A stretch of 53,517 nucleotides of DNA from Chitinivorax tropicus (GCF_014202905.1 NZ_JACHHY010000008.1:130900-184416); one strand, 5' to 3'; shown: positions 37,126 to 47,579, counted from the first letter of the stretch. Notes: generated by a model from the letters alone, not told the origin. Numbers and translations: made by a program.

Positions 37126-39093
37126 TCAGGCTGCGTTGGCCGAGAAGCGCCCGTTGAGGCTGTCATCATTCAGTGTCTGATAAGCAAGCTTCATATAATC
37201 CTCAAGCTGGGCCAATTGGTCATTGACCTTGGTTTCCATTTGCTCCAGCTCGGCAATGCGATCTTCCAATGTATCTGTCGCACGATGGATGCGTTTCACA
37301 CTTTCAAGGCGACGGCGCAATTGTAGCTGGTGTTCGCGAACTTGTGTCTCCATGGGGGACATAATGGTCTTGAGCCAATTTTCGACATCACGATTGGCGA
37401 CTTCGAATACATAGACCACACGGCTGGCAATGGTTTCGAAGAATTTACGGGTCAACGTGTTCTTGCCAGTCGAAATGATATTGCCAAGGGTGTTGAAGTG
37501 CTCTTTATAGCTACGCTCCAGGCGAGCGATTTCCTTGTGGTATTTCAAGGTCGAGAACGGGGCTGGTGACACTTGGCTGAGCCCATGTTCTTCGCTGAAT
37601 TTTTTGTACATGCCCGACATCATCGATTGGATTTCGGCAATCTGCTCCGCAGACTGAGCGATGGAGCCATTAGTCTCCTTGAAGAACTGGTTCATCGCAT
37701 CGGTCAAGCCAGCGGAGAACATACTGCCCTCCATCTGCTCGCGAATCTTGTTGATCTCTGCCCGCAGATTGTCCATGCCAAGGAAGCCGAACAGGATATT
37801 GGTCTGTTGCGAGAAAACCGAGCGCAACGCCTGGAAGCGTTGTAAGCCGCGCTCAAAATGTTCTTTCTCTTGCTTGACCTTGTCCATCATGTGTTCGATC
37901 ACATCTTGATTCTTGCCGCGCAGGCTTTTCAACTCCTGCAGTTGCTCGACGATGCCGGATTTGCGGGAATTCAGGATCTGACGTACACCAGATACGATAT
38001 CTTCGATTTCATTCTGCGTACTGTCGCGAACGATGTCTTGTTTCGAGGGGATCAATTCGTCCGACAGTGCTCGTTCCAGTTTGCCGATTTGGCTCTTTTC
38101 AAGCAGGGCGCGGTCTTCATTGATTTTGGCGACCAATGCCTTCTGCGCAGAAACCGGAAAGACCTGAGAGATCTTCAAGTTCAACATGTCCGCGCTGGTG
38201 CGAATCTGCTTGTTGATCTCCGCATCGATCTCCGCATCGGTCTTCAGTGGGTCCCATAGGCCGTCGATCTTGTTGAGTACGACCACCCGACCCCGGCTAC
38301 GGGCGCTCTGGTTACCAATATGGTTACGCCAGACATCAATGTCGGACTTGGTCACGCCTGTGTCTGCCGCCAATATGAAGAGGATGGCATGGGCGTTGGG
38401 CAACAGATTCAGTGTCAACTCGGGCTCTGTACCGATGGCATTCAGCCCTGGGGTGTCAAGGATGACCAAGCCCTGCTTCAACAGGGGATGCGGGAAATTG
38501 ATGATGGCATGGCGCCAGCACGGGATGTCGATCTCACCGTCTTTGCCCACCGCAAGCTGATCATCTGGGTTTTCCGCATGGTACAAACCGAAGCGCGTTG
38601 CTTCCTCAATGGTAACTCTGCGGGTTTCACCAACTTGTTGGAATGCAGCCTGCATGGCCTCGGCAGAGTCGACATCCAGTGGAATGACAGTCCATTCCTC
38701 GGGATAGCGTTTGTATTCGGATGTGGTGGTATCCGTCGCACGGGTCTCGATCGGTAGTAGCTGAATCGAAGGCGGGCGAGAGGGGTCGTACATCAACTCG
38801 GTGGGGCACATGGTCGTGCGGCCTGCTGAGGAGGGCAGAATCCGCTGGCCATAATTCGAGAAGAAAATGGCATTGATCAGCTCTGATTTGCCGCGTGAAA
38901 ACTCCGCGACAAATGCGACGTTCAATTTATCTTCACGCAGTCGGTCGATCAGGTGCTGAATGCGCATGTCGATCTGCGCATCGCCAAGATCCTGCTCCCC
39001 AAGCCACTTCTGGAATGTGCCGATACTCTGGGAAACGCCGGTACGCCAGCCACTATAGGCTTCAAAGTCGGCGATCAGATTGTCTGTTGGCAT
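37126..39093 (-). CDS. Dynamin-like GTPase
   Basis: A 655-residue bacterial dynamin-family protein. The GTPase domain has G1 VAEFSRGKSELINAIF (about 63-78), G3 DTPGLNAIG and G4 VVLNKIDG. Long helical stretches follow (about 345-480 and 560-650), rich in E, K and Q, suited to the stalk and bundle of dynamins, and one hydrophobic patch (MDNLRAEINKIREQMEG region preceded by ILFGFLG) may touch membranes. The start MPTDNLIADF has GGAGG upstream. Bacterial dynamins remodel membranes; the task of this one is unknown. It stands as a single gene, not the tandem pair seen in some species. Confidence 0.9.
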   Translation of the reverse strand: MPTDNLIADFEAYSGWRTGVSQSIGTFQKWLGEQDLGDAQIDMRIQHLIDRLREDKLNVAFVAEFSRGKSELINAIFFSNYGQRILPSSAGRTTMCPTELMYDPSRPPSIQLLPIETRATDTTTSEYKRYPEEWTVIPLDVDSAEAMQAAFQQVGETRRVTIEEATRFGLYHAENPDDQLAVGKDGEIDIPCWRHAIINFPHPLLKQGLVILDTPGLNAIGTEPELTLNLLPNAHAILFILAADTGVTKSDIDVWRNHIGNQSARSRGRVVVLNKIDGLWDPLKTDAEIDAEINKQIRTSADMLNLKISQVFPVSAQKALVAKINEDRALLEKSQIGKLERALSDELIPSKQDIVRDSTQNEIEDIVSGVRQILNSRKSGIVEQLQELKSLRGKNQDVIEHMMDKVKQEKEHFERGLQRFQALRSVFSQQTNILFGFLGMDNLRAEINKIREQMEGSMFSAGLTDAMNQFFKETNGSIAQSAEQIAEIQSMMSGMYKKFSEEHGLSQVSPAPFSTLKYHKEIARLERSYKEHFNTLGNIISTGKNTLTRKFFETIASRVVYVFEVANRDVENWLKTIMSPMETQVREHQLQLRRRLESVKRIHRATDTLEDRIAELEQMETKVNDQLAQLEDYMKLAYQTLNDDSLNGRFSANAA

Positions 39094-39230
39094 GGGGTTC
39101 AACCTCCGTCCACACGAAAAAATAAAAATGAAGGGCACTCTAACATAATCATAAGCCACATTTCCTGCCATTCTTCGGAAAGGAGCGGCCACCTGTCTCG
39201 GATGCCTAGATATTGAAATTTTAGCACATG

Positions 39231-40046
39231 CTAATGTTGGCAGCCTGTGCAATAGAAAGTCGAACGTTGCCCTTGCCGGATCTGCCTGATTTCGCTACCG
39301 CATATCTTGCATCCTTGCCCAGCCCGGTCGTAGACATACGTTTGCAGTTGAAAGTAACCGCTGGTGCCATCGCTGTTGACGAAATCCCGTAGTGTGCTTC
39401 CCCCGGCTTTCAGTGCATCTTGCAATGTGGCCTTGATGGCTGAAACCAGCTTTTTGCAGTGCGCTTGGCTGACTTGATTGGCTTGGGTTTCAGGGTGAAT
39501 GCCGGCACGGAATAGTGATTCGCTGGCATAGATATTGCCCACGCCAACGACAATGTGGTTGTCCATGATGGCGGGTTTGATGGCAATTTGGCGCTTGCTT
39601 AGTGCAGCATGGAGATAGGCTGCATCAAAGTCGGCTTCCAGTGGTTCCGGCCCGAGGTTTGTCAGTAGAGGATGATCTTCAACGCGTCCAGGTTGCCATA
39701 GCACTGCGCCAAATCGACGTGGATCATGTAGTCGCAGTGCCAGGTCGGGGCTGAATTCAATGTCGAGATGGTCGTGTTTCTTTGGCGGAGTGCTTTTGGC
39801 CAGGATGCGTAAGCTGCCCGACATGCCCAGGTGGATCAACACGCCGCCATGGCCTAGGTCGATCAACAGATATTTTGCTCGCCGCTTGATGGCGCGAATG
39901 GTGCTGCCTGTCAGGCGTTGCGGGAGATCGTCAGGAATCGGCCAGCGCAGGCCGTGGTGTCTGATTATCACGTTCTGAATGATCTGCCCGATCATGCTGG
40001 GCTCGATACCCCGTCGGGTTGTTTCGACTTCTGGTAGTTCTGGCAT
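39231..40046 (-). CDS. mutM: Formamidopyrimidine-DNA glycosylase
   Basis: A 271-residue base-excision repair enzyme that removes 8-oxoguanine. The mature N-terminus PELPEVETTRRGIEP carries the catalytic proline and Glu. Lys in LIHLGMSGSLR and the H2TH part VGNIYASESLFRAGIHP follow. The C-terminal zinc finger is complete: CKICGSEI, then CTGCQH. The start was set at the Met before PELPEVE. It is divergent from the TPR-lipoprotein gene. Confidence 0.97.
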   Translation of the reverse strand: MPELPEVETTRRGIEPSMIGQIIQNVIIRHHGLRWPIPDDLPQRLTGSTIRAIKRRAKYLLIDLGHGGVLIHLGMSGSLRILAKSTPPKKHDHLDIEFSPDLALRLHDPRRFGAVLWQPGRVEDHPLLTNLGPEPLEADFDAAYLHAALSKRQIAIKPAIMDNHIVVGVGNIYASESLFRAGIHPETQANQVSQAHCKKLVSAIKATLQDALKAGGSTLRDFVNSDGTSGYFQLQTYVYDRAGQGCKICGSEIRQIRQGQRSTFYCTGCQH

Positions 40047-40540
40047 GGCTCGCAAGTAACTCAAAAAGATCGATAATACAAATGAAACTGGCTAAGCAAA
40101 ACCTCTAGCTTGATGTGGTTCAGCTGGCTGGCGTAAAGGCTCTGTCCCAGTCCAGTCATCGGATAAAGCAGGGTTTTGGGCATAGGCTTTATTGACACGA
40201 TTCCATGATCCGCGTCGAATCGCGCGTTGGCATGGCCAGGGATGGTCGCTTGCCTGGCATGCTATATAACAGTGTTCGTGGCATCTTGTTTTTCCACGCG
40301 TGCTGGAGTCGATCGTTCGGGTTGACTTGATTGGTAGCAGGGATGCATTGGTACCATCAATTGTTTGTATGGATTACGTAGCGATGGGCTTTGTGTTCAA
40401 TCCCACGGATAAAGCCAGATCAACATGGGCCATGAAACTATGCCAACGGAACCGGAGCTGGTGGTAAAGTGTCCGGATGCAACGCGCCGAACTCGGCTTG
40501 GCCAGTGTTGTCCATGCCGAGAAGCGCAATTGGAGAGTTT
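40047..40540. other. Divergent intergenic region, mutM / TPR lipoprotein
   Basis: Nearly 500 bases with no supported frame, unusually long for this window. It includes AT-rich promoter-like parts, for example TGCTATATAAC near 40258-40268. I could not fix a convincing -35/-10 pair. No tRNA or clear riboswitch was seen. Confidence 0.35.
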
Positions 40541-42331
40541 GTGAGTATTGTGATGAATGCCAAATTGATTCACTGCGCGACTTTGCTGGCATTGCTGACG
40601 GGTTGTGCTCAGGTGGCACCGCCGGCGGCAGTCGAAACTGCTGCTAAACCGGTGCCTGTTGCGCAAGCTGTGCAAAAAGACAGTGCAGAGGATGATGAGC
40701 CCGCCATGCCAGCGTCTGCTGCTTCATCCAGCAATCTGCCGAAGCAAGCGCTGACCAATGACATTCTATTCAACTATCTAGTGGGTGAGGTTGCTTGGCA
40801 ACGGGGCCGTGGAGACTTGGCTGCCAGCGCTTTTTCCGAGCTGACCAAGCGAACCCGTGACCCTCGTCTTGCCCGTCGTGGCGCTGAAGTCGCCATGCAA
40901 GGTGGACGGATGAATCAGGCACTGGAGAATGCAAGGGTCTGGGCTGAATTGGAGCCGGAATCCGCCAATGCGCGAAGCGTGATGGTGGGGCTGCTGTTAG
41001 GTCTGGGTAAATATGATGAAGCCTTGCCTCTGGTCAAAAATATACTCTCCAAACAAACAATGGGGTTACCTCGCGTTTGGCTCGAATTGCATGACCTGCT
41101 GATCAAACAGCAAGACAAAACAGGTGCGCTGAATTTTGCCAAGACGCTTGCCGCAGATTATCCATTCACAGCAGAGGCGAGGTTTGTGGTTGGATCATTG
41201 GCATTCCGTGTCAATGATACGCAGCTCGCTGAGTCTGAAATCAAACACGCACTTGCTTTGCGGCCAGATTGGGAGTACGCGGCGCTCTACTATGCGCAGC
41301 TACTCCATAAAACATCGGTCGATGCGGCCAGAGACTTTTTAGCTGAATATCTGCAGAAACAACCCAATGCCCTAGAGGCACGTCGATCCTACGCGCGTAT
41401 CCTGGCTGCAAAAAAGGCCTGGGCGCCCTCGCGCGATGAATTCAACAAGATTCTGGAGCGAGAGCCGCAAAATACCGATATGTTGTTTGCGGTTGCCAGT
41501 CTTTCGCTGGAGATGAAAGAGCCGCAGCAAGCACTGGCTACGTTGAAAAAAATCGAAGAAATCGGCGTGCGTGATGCCTCATCGCTTTACTTGATGATGG
41601 GGCAGGTATACGAGGAGGTCGGCAAGCCAGAACAAGCCCGCCAAGCCTATGCACTGGTGCCGATGGGGGAGCGTTACGCCAATGCCCAGGCCCGTTATGC
41701 CAAGCTTCTGGTGGCAGAGGGCAAGCTCGAAGAAGCGTTGAAACATTTGAGCGAACGCCCCTTCAAATCATCGGAACAGCAAATCAATTGGATTCAAATG
41801 CAGGTTCAGCTGTTACGGGAAGCGCGACAGTATGAGCGTGCCTATGGCTTGCTGACCGATACATTGAAGAAATATCCGAATAATCCTGATCTGCTTTATG
41901 ACCGGGCGATGATCGCGGAAAAAACTGATCGGGTCGATCAGGCAGAAAAAGATTTGCGCGCCGTGCTGAAAGTCAAACCTGACAGTGCCATGGTGCTGAA
42001 TGCACTGGGATTTACATTGGCAGACCATACCCGTCGCTTAGATGAAGCACTGAAGCTGATCGAGGCTGCATTGAAATTGGAGCCGGATGACCCATTCATT
42101 CTGGATAGCATGGGCTGGGTCAAATTCCGCATGGGTAAATTGGAGGAAGGCTTGAGCTATCTGAATAAAGCCTATGCGGCCCGCCCGGACCCAGAAATCG
42201 CAGCACATATTGGTGAAGTGCAGTGGGCAATGGGGCGCAGACAGGAAGCAAAAAATACATGGCAGGATGCCTTGAAACAAAATCCAGATCACGAAGCCTT
42301 GCTGCAGGCCATCAAGAAATTCGCACAGTGA
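40541..42331 (+). CDS. TPR-repeat outer-membrane lipoprotein
   Basis: A 596-residue protein. A lipoprotein signal (CATLLALLTGC, lipobox LTGC) is followed by an Ala/Pro-rich linker and then tetratricopeptide repeats from about residue 85 to the end; clear ones are RVDQAEKDLRAVLKVKPDSA, RLDEALKLIEAALKLEPDDP and the following KLEEGLSYLNKAYAARPDP. A GTG start is chosen because GGAGAG stands just before it; the ATG four codons later has none. It is coupled to lolB by a GTGA overlap. In betaproteobacteria this pair is constant, suggesting an outer-membrane assembly role (inference). Confidence 0.9.
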   Translation: MSIVMNAKLIHCATLLALLTGCAQVAPPAAVETAAKPVPVAQAVQKDSAEDDEPAMPASAASSSNLPKQALTNDILFNYLVGEVAWQRGRGDLAASAFSELTKRTRDPRLARRGAEVAMQGGRMNQALENARVWAELEPESANARSVMVGLLLGLGKYDEALPLVKNILSKQTMGLPRVWLELHDLLIKQQDKTGALNFAKTLAADYPFTAEARFVVGSLAFRVNDTQLAESEIKHALALRPDWEYAALYYAQLLHKTSVDAARDFLAEYLQKQPNALEARRSYARILAAKKAWAPSRDEFNKILEREPQNTDMLFAVASLSLEMKEPQQALATLKKIEEIGVRDASSLYLMMGQVYEEVGKPEQARQAYALVPMGERYANAQARYAKLLVAEGKLEEALKHLSERPFKSSEQQINWIQMQVQLLREARQYERAYGLLTDTLKKYPNNPDLLYDRAMIAEKTDRVDQAEKDLRAVLKVKPDSAMVLNALGFTLADHTRRLDEALKLIEAALKLEPDDPFILDSMGWVKFRMGKLEEGLSYLNKAYAARPDPEIAAHIGEVQWAMGRRQEAKNTWQDALKQNPDHEALLQAIKKFAQ

Positions 42332-42921
42332 GACAGTATGCCCTGCTGGCGGCCTGCTTATTGCTGGCCGCATGTTCCAGTGTGCCGGTCATCAATGGCA
42401 ACGCACCTACACAATCGTCATCTGTGACGCAAACAGCCTTTGAGCTGGTCGGGCGTTTGGGGGTCAGATACGAAAAAGGCGGCCAACATGGCAATGTAAG
42501 CTGGCGCCATCAGCCTGACATGGACGAAGTCGAAATGCGATCACCACTTGGTTCCATTGTTGCCAAGCTCAGGGTTGATACGCAGGGCGCGATGATCGAT
42601 TTTGGCGAGGGCCGGATCGAACATGCGCCAGATGTGGAAACCTTGACCAAGACATTGCTGGGCTGGGAGCTGCCGCTAACGGGCTTGCGTTATTGGGTAT
42701 TCGCCCAGCCTGCGCCCACCAGCCCCGCGCAAACAGAGAAAGACCCGCAAGGGCGTGTCACCCAGCTAGAGCAAGCGGGCTGGGTCATTGAATACGCCAA
42801 CTATCCCGATAACCAATCTTTGCCAGGCAAGATCATCATGCGTCGCACACCACTTGAAATACGCTTGGTGGTTGATACCTGGTCAGTACAGCATGTTGAC
42901 AGCACCCAAACCCGGTTTTGA
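42328..42921 (+). CDS. lolB: Outer-membrane lipoprotein insertion receptor LolB
   Basis: A 197-residue lipoprotein that accepts lipoproteins from LolA and inserts them in the outer membrane. It begins at a GTG overlapping the TPR gene stop. The signal ALLAACLLLAACSS has lipobox LAAC with Cys near residue 16. The family core is seen in FELVGRLGVRYEKGGQHGNVSW, in two parts, and in SPLGSIVAKLRVD, GWELPLTGLRYWV and the C-terminal GWVIEY segment. ispE overlaps its 3' end by 29 bases, so three genes are tightly linked. Confidence 0.94.
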   Translation: MRQYALLAACLLLAACSSVPVINGNAPTQSSSVTQTAFELVGRLGVRYEKGGQHGNVSWRHQPDMDEVEMRSPLGSIVAKLRVDTQGAMIDFGEGRIEHAPDVETLTKTLLGWELPLTGLRYWVFAQPAPTSPAQTEKDPQGRVTQLEQAGWVIEYANYPDNQSLPGKIIMRRTPLEIRLVVDTWSVQHVDSTQTRF

Positions 42922-43744
42922 ACTATCACTGCCCGCCCCGGCAAAACTCAACCTGTTTCTACATATCGTCGGGCGTCGCCCGGATGGCTACCATCTACTG
43001 CAGACAGCATTTCGATTCATCGATTTCGCGGACACCCTGCATTTTCGACTGCGTACGGATAACCACATCCGTCGCCTGAATGACATCCCAGGTGTGCCCG
43101 AAGAGCAGGATCTAGTGGTCAGAGCCGCTCGACTCTTGCAGCAGTACACAGGCTGTAGACTAGGGGCAGAGATAGAAATTGAGAAAAAGCTACCGATGGG
43201 TGGCGGCTTGGGCGGTGGAAGCTCCGACGCGGCGACCGCGCTACTCGCCTTGAACAAGCTTTGGCAGTTAAATTTGCCCAGAGAGCAACTTCAGGAAATC
43301 GGTCTGCAGTTAGGGGCGGATGTGCCGGTATTTATTTTCGGACATAATGCCTTTGCCGAGGGAGTGGGGGAACAATTACAAGAAATTCAAATGGATGAGG
43401 CATGGTATGTGGTCATCATCCCCCCGGTGCAGGTACCCACGGCGAAAATATTTTCGTCGGAACGCTTGACAAGGAATACGCCGGTAATTAAAGTGGCGGC
43501 CTTTCCTGACGCACCGACCCGCAATGACTTGCAGCCGGTTGTCTGTGAGCAGTACCAAGAAGTAAATACTGCAATCAAAATGCTAAGCCAGTTTGGCGAG
43601 GCAAAAATGTCAGGAAGCGGTGCTTGTGTTTTTGTTGAATTAAAAACTAGACAAGCAGCCGAAAATGTGGTGAAATCGCTGTCTCTCGAAATTAAGAGTG
43701 TTGTGGCGAGAGGCTTAGATGGTCACCCGCTTCTCTCAATGTAG
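42893..43744 (+). CDS. ispE: 4-Diphosphocytidyl-2-C-methyl-D-erythritol kinase
   Basis: A 283-residue GHMP kinase of the non-mevalonate isoprenoid pathway. The GHMP ATP loop PMGGGLGGGSSDAATAL is at about 101-117. PAPAKLNLFLHIVGRRPDGYH is the substrate-binding start and the C-terminal MSGSGACVFVE is motif 3. Start MLTAPKPGFEL lies inside the lolB end with no visible Shine-Dalgarno, so translation may depend on lolB. The order lolB-ispE-tRNA-Gln-prs is conserved in betaproteobacteria. Confidence 0.96.
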   Translation: MLTAPKPGFELSLPAPAKLNLFLHIVGRRPDGYHLLQTAFRFIDFADTLHFRLRTDNHIRRLNDIPGVPEEQDLVVRAARLLQQYTGCRLGAEIEIEKKLPMGGGLGGGSSDAATALLALNKLWQLNLPREQLQEIGLQLGADVPVFIFGHNAFAEGVGEQLQEIQMDEAWYVVIIPPVQVPTAKIFSSERLTRNTPVIKVAAFPDAPTRNDLQPVVCEQYQEVNTAIKMLSQFGEAKMSGSGACVFVELKTRQAAENVVKSLSLEIKSVVARGLDGHPLLSM

Positions 43745-43754
43745 AGAACTCAAT

Positions 43755-43831
43755 AGGGGAGTCGCCAAGTCGGTTAAGGCATCGGATTTTGATTCCGACA
43801 TTCGAGGGTTCGAATCCTTCCTCCCCTGCCA
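43755..43831 (+). tRNA. tRNA-Gln (anticodon TTG)
   Basis: A full cloverleaf of 77 bases. Acceptor arms are AGGGGAG and CTCCCCT, the anticodon stem is TCGGA / TCCGA around loop TTTTGAT with TTG at 43789-43791, and the T arm is GAGGG-TTCGAAT-CCTTC. The terminal CCA is encoded. The first pair is A1-U72. It starts 10 bases after the ispE stop and may share that transcript. Confidence 0.97.
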
Positions 43832-43840
43832 GTTAAAATA

Positions 43841-43872
43841 AAAAAGCGTGTAACCAGTTACACGCTTTTTTT
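43841..43872 (+). terminator. Intrinsic terminator after tRNA-Gln
   Basis: A stem AAAAAGCGTGTAA / TTACACGCTTTTT with a CCAG loop and a long T run, ten bases behind the tRNA. It separates the lolB-ispE-tRNA unit from prs, although prs starts only 22 bases later. Confidence 0.93.
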
Positions 43873-43893
43873 GTTATGTGCTGAGGTGATGAC

Positions 43894-44844
43894 GTGGCTT
43901 ATGACGGATTAATGGTTTTTACCGGCAATGCCAACCCGAAATTGGCGGAAGATGTAGTTCGCCATCTCGATATTACGCTAGGCCGCATCTCCGTTGGCCG
44001 TTTCAGTGACGGTGAAGTTACTGTTGAGTTGCTTGAAAATGTCCGTGGACGTGATGTTTTCGTATTGCAATCCACCTGCCAGCCGACAAGCGACAATTTG
44101 ATGGAAATCATGTTGATCGCTGATGCATTGAAACGCGCATCAGCTGGCCGTATTACAGCCGCAATTCCCTATTTCGGCTATGCCCGCCAAGACCGCCGCC
44201 CCCGATCAGCTCGTGTACCGATTTCTGCTAAAGTCGTTGCGAACATGCTCACCAGTGCTGGCGTTGACCGCGTTCTGACCGTCGATCTGCACGCAGATCA
44301 AATTCAAGGCTTCTTTGATATCCCTGTTGATAATATCTACGCTACACCTGTCCTGCTGGCAGATGTACGGGCCAAGAATTATGAGAATCTGCTGGTCGTG
44401 TCACCGGACGTAGGCGGGGTGTTGCGCGCCCGTGCAATGGCCAAGCAATTGAACACTGATCTGGCAATCATTGATAAGCGCCGTCCTAAGGCGAATGTGG
44501 CGGAAGTGATGCACATTATTGGCGATGTGGCTGGTCGTACCTGCTTGATCATGGACGATATGGTGGATACCGCCAATACTTTGTGTAAGGCCGCAGCTGC
44601 ATTGAAGCAACATGGGGCAGAGCGAGTATTGGCTTATGCTACGCATCCTGTATTGTCAGGTGCGGCTGTGGAGCGTATCAAGAATTCGGATCTCGACGAG
44701 CTGGTGGTAACGGATACGATTCCGTTTACCGATGAGGCACTTGCTTGTGATCGTATCCGTGCGGTGAGCATTGCACCGCTGCTGGCTGAAACCTTGCGTA
44801 GAATCAGTAACGAAGAGTCTGTCAGTTCTTTGTTCGTTGATTGA
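43894..44844 (+). CDS. prs: Ribose-phosphate pyrophosphokinase
   Basis: A 316-residue enzyme that makes PRPP from ribose 5-phosphate and ATP for purine, pyrimidine, histidine and NAD synthesis. The start is a GTG with GAGGTGA upstream; [22 protein letters not shown] is the normal beginning. The flexible loop [17 protein letters not shown], the metal site [13 protein letters not shown] and the PRPP loop [13 protein letters not shown] are all present. Its own promoter must lie in or before the short stretch after the tRNA terminator, or readthrough feeds it. Confidence 0.97.
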   Translation: MAYDGLMVFTGNANPKLAEDVVRHLDITLGRISVGRFSDGEVTVELLENVRGRDVFVLQSTCQPTSDNLMEIMLIADALKRASAGRITAAIPYFGYARQDRRPRSARVPISAKVVANMLTSAGVDRVLTVDLHADQIQGFFDIPVDNIYATPVLLADVRAKNYENLLVVSPDVGGVLRARAMAKQLNTDLAIIDKRRPKANVAEVMHIIGDVAGRTCLIMDDMVDTANTLCKAAAALKQHGAERVLAYATHPVLSGAAVERIKNSDLDELVVTDTIPFTDEALACDRIRAVSIAPLLAETLRRISNEESVSSLFVD

Positions 44845-44924
44845 AGTTTTTGAGTGCGGCGCGTCAGCGCCGCTTGTTACATGAGTCATCTGGTCGCGGA
44901 TGGCTCTATATTTGGAGTGTTACC

Positions 44925-45518
44925 ATGAACTTTGAAGTTATTGCCCAAGCACGTGTTGAGCAGGGTTCGGGTGCGAGCCGCCGCCTGCGCAACGCAGGTC
45001 GCGTGCCCGCTATCGTTTACGGTGGTGGTGCAGAGCCAACCGTCATCAGCCTGGATCACAATGCAATTTTCCACCAACTGCGCGTCGAAGCGTTCCACGC
45101 TTCCGTTCTGAATCTGAATATCGACGGTAAGGTCGAGAAGGTTCTGTTGCGCGACGTGCAACACCACAGCTTCAAGCAACTGGTTCTGCATGTTGATTTC
45201 CAACGTGTAAACCCGAATGAAAAGCTGCACATCAAGGTGCCTCTGCACTTTGTAAATGCAGATGCTGCGCCAGGCGTGAAGCTGGGTGGCGGTATCATCA
45301 ATCACGTATTGAACGAAGTCGATGTTAGCTGCTTGCCAGCTGATCTGCCTGAGTTCATTGAAGTTGATCTGGGCAACCTGCAAGGTGGCGCGTCCATCCA
45401 CTTGGCTGATATCAAGCTGCCGAATGGTGTTGAGATCATGGCGCTGTCTCGTGGCGACAACCAGACCGTAGCAAACTGCTCCGGTAAGTTGGGCGGCGAA
45501 GAAGCGGCTGCTGAATAA
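44925..45518 (+). CDS. rplY: 50S ribosomal protein L25 (Ctc type)
   Basis: A 197-residue two-domain L25/Ctc protein that binds 5S rRNA. The N-terminal L25 domain (about 1-92) has [22 protein letters not shown], split over two elements, and [24 protein letters not shown]. The C-terminal TL5-type domain (about 97-185) has [22 protein letters not shown]. The longer form is usual outside enterobacteria. TTGGAGTG precedes the ATG. It lies between prs and pth, the common order. Confidence 0.96.
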   Translation: MNFEVIAQARVEQGSGASRRLRNAGRVPAIVYGGGAEPTVISLDHNAIFHQLRVEAFHASVLNLNIDGKVEKVLLRDVQHHSFKQLVLHVDFQRVNPNEKLHIKVPLHFVNADAAPGVKLGGGIINHVLNEVDVSCLPADLPEFIEVDLGNLQGGASIHLADIKLPNGVEIMALSRGDNQTVANCSGKLGGEEAAAE

Positions 45519-45659
45519 GCACAGTTTCGACATCGAAACGGCTCGTCACCAGACTCTTGGGTTTGGGGCGGGCCGTTTTTAGCTTTAAGACTTTTTTCCT
45601 GAATGCCCAGTGTCGCTATATCAAGGTATATTCATGAAAGTGGTCTGGATGGAAAAGTC

Positions 45660-46274
45660 ATGGCAAACGGAATCAAGCTGGTCGTAGGCCTGGGTAACCC
45701 TGGCCCTGAATATCACGATACTCGCCACAATGCGGGGTTTTGGTGGGTGGATTGTATTGCGCATGATGAAGGTGTATCGCTGCGCCATGATTCGAAATTT
45801 CATGGCTTGGTGTCACGAGTAGGGCATGCTGAGCATGAGCTTTGGCTCATGCAGCCGCAGACCTATATGAATCGTAGCGGCATTGCCGTGGCAAGCCTGT
45901 GCAAGTTTTACAAGATCACACCAGAGCAGATTCTGGTTGTACATGATGAATTGGATCTGCCCCCGGGTGTAGCTAAACTCAAGCAGGGTGGAGGTCACGG
46001 TGGCCACAATGGGCTGAAGGACATCATTGCCCACCTGGGGACGCCGAATTTTTGGCGATTACGGCTAGGGATAGGGCATCCCGGTGATCGCAACGAGGTG
46101 GCCAATTTTGTATTGAAGGCACCGAGAGCCGAGGAGCAGAAGGTCATAGATGATGCGATCGACCTCTCTCTGAAAATATTGCCAATGCTCAGGCGTGGGG
46201 ACTTTCCCAAAGCCATGCATCAATTGCATACGCCGAGCAAACCGAAAAACGTTTCAATGGAAAAACCATCATGA
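45660..46274 (+). CDS. pth: Peptidyl-tRNA hydrolase
   Basis: A 204-residue enzyme that frees tRNA from peptidyl-tRNA dropped by ribosomes. [20 protein letters not shown] contains the catalytic His and Asn (about residues 20-28), [12 protein letters not shown] and [30 protein letters not shown], in its two halves, complete the active site. The start [10 protein letters not shown] has GGAAAA just upstream; an earlier in-frame ATG is less likely. The stop overlaps the ychF start as ATGA. Confidence 0.97.
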   Translation: MANGIKLVVGLGNPGPEYHDTRHNAGFWWVDCIAHDEGVSLRHDSKFHGLVSRVGHAEHELWLMQPQTYMNRSGIAVASLCKFYKITPEQILVVHDELDLPPGVAKLKQGGGHGGHNGLKDIIAHLGTPNFWRLRLGIGHPGDRNEVANFVLKAPRAEEQKVIDDAIDLSLKILPMLRRGDFPKAMHQLHTPSKPKNVSMEKPS

Positions 46275-47362
46275 GTCTCAAATGCGGTATCGTTGGCTTG
46301 CCCAACGTTGGGAAATCGACATTATTCAATGCCTTGACCAAGGCTGGCATTGAAGCAGCCAATTATCCGTTTTGCACAATCGAGCCCAATGTCGGCATCG
46401 TCGAAGTGCCTGATCATCGCTTGGTTGAGCTATCCAACATTGTCAAGCCACAGAAAGTCCAACCTGCAATCGTAGAGTTTGTGGACATTGCTGGGTTGGT
46501 AGCTGGTGCGTCCAAGGGAGAAGGGTTGGGCAACCAATTCCTGGCCAATATTCGCGAGACAGATGCTATCGTCAATGTCGTGCGCTGCTTTGAAGACGAG
46601 AACATTGTGCATGTGGCTGGCCGAGTCGATCCCATTGCCGATATTGAAACCATTGGAACCGAGCTGGCTTTGGCCGACATGGCATCGGTCGAAAAGGCGC
46701 AAGCTCGCGAAGGAAAAAAAGCAAAATCAGGTGATAAGGAAGCGCAAAAGCTGATCGCTGTCCTGGAAAAGCTGCTGCCGCACCTGAATGAAGGAAAACC
46801 CGCTCGTAGCGCGGGGCTGAGTGATGATGAGAAAGCTCTGATCAAGCCATTGTGCTTATTGACCATCAAGCCCGCCATGTATGTAGCCAATGTGGCAGAA
46901 GATGGCTTTACCAACAATGCCCACCTGGATCGACTGACTGAATTGGCCGGCAAAGAAGGTGCCCCGGTTGTTGCGCTGTGCGCAGCCATCGAATCAGAAA
47001 TTGCCGATTTGGACGACGCAGATAAGGTTGAATTTCTGGAAAGCATGGGCTTGGAAGAGCCAGGCCTCAATCGCCTGATCCGTGCAGGCTACAAATTGCT
47101 AGGTCTGCAGACATACTTCACCGCTGGTGTTAAAGAGGTTCGAGCCTGGACGATTCATGTTGGCGACACCGCCCCCCAGGCTGCCGGCGTCATCCATACC
47201 GATTTCGAGCGAGGCTTCATCCGCGCCCAGACCATTGCCTTTGACGACTTCATCAAGTTCAGCGGTGAGCAGGGTGCTAAAGAAGCAGGCAAAATGCGAT
47301 CGGAAGGTAGGGATTATGTAGTGCAAGATGGCGATGTGATGAATTTCTTATTTAACGTCTGA
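46271..47362 (+). CDS. ychF: Redox-regulated ATPase YchF (OLA1 type)
   Basis: A 363-residue P-loop protein of the Obg family that prefers ATP. The Walker [18 protein letters not shown] is at about 8-24, G3 is [16 protein letters not shown], and the usual G4 NKxD is replaced by NVAED, which explains the ATP preference in this family. A coiled-coil part (about 130-200) and the C-terminal TGS domain ([15 protein letters not shown] onward) follow. It is coupled to pth and followed by a terminator. Confidence 0.97.
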   Translation: MSLKCGIVGLPNVGKSTLFNALTKAGIEAANYPFCTIEPNVGIVEVPDHRLVELSNIVKPQKVQPAIVEFVDIAGLVAGASKGEGLGNQFLANIRETDAIVNVVRCFEDENIVHVAGRVDPIADIETIGTELALADMASVEKAQAREGKKAKSGDKEAQKLIAVLEKLLPHLNEGKPARSAGLSDDEKALIKPLCLLTIKPAMYVANVAEDGFTNNAHLDRLTELAGKEGAPVVALCAAIESEIADLDDADKVEFLESMGLEEPGLNRLIRAGYKLLGLQTYFTAGVKEVRAWTIHVGDTAPQAAGVIHTDFERGFIRAQTIAFDDFIKFSGEQGAKEAGKMRSEGRDYVVQDGDVMNFLFNV

Positions 47363-47422
47363 TTCGAACAAGCCATTTCAAGCGATTGCACATGCTTGCA
47401 GGTGCATCACTTAAAGTGACAC

Positions 47423-47448
47423 AAAGCCCCGTGGATACGGGGCTTTTT
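47423..47448 (+). terminator. Intrinsic terminator of the pth-ychF unit
   Basis: A 9-bp stem AAAGCCCCG / CGGGGCTTT with a TGGATA loop and a T run, about 60 bases after the ychF stop. Confidence 0.9.
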
Positions 47449-47579
47449 CATTTCAGCTTGTTGCATGCAACGACACTTGATAGCGCTGCGTAAGTGAATA
47501 CGGTCGTGTCTTTGGTTCTTTCTCGATCGATATGTTACTCAAAAGTAGGCAGGTCCGTTGCCTCTGATCTGAATGCCCG

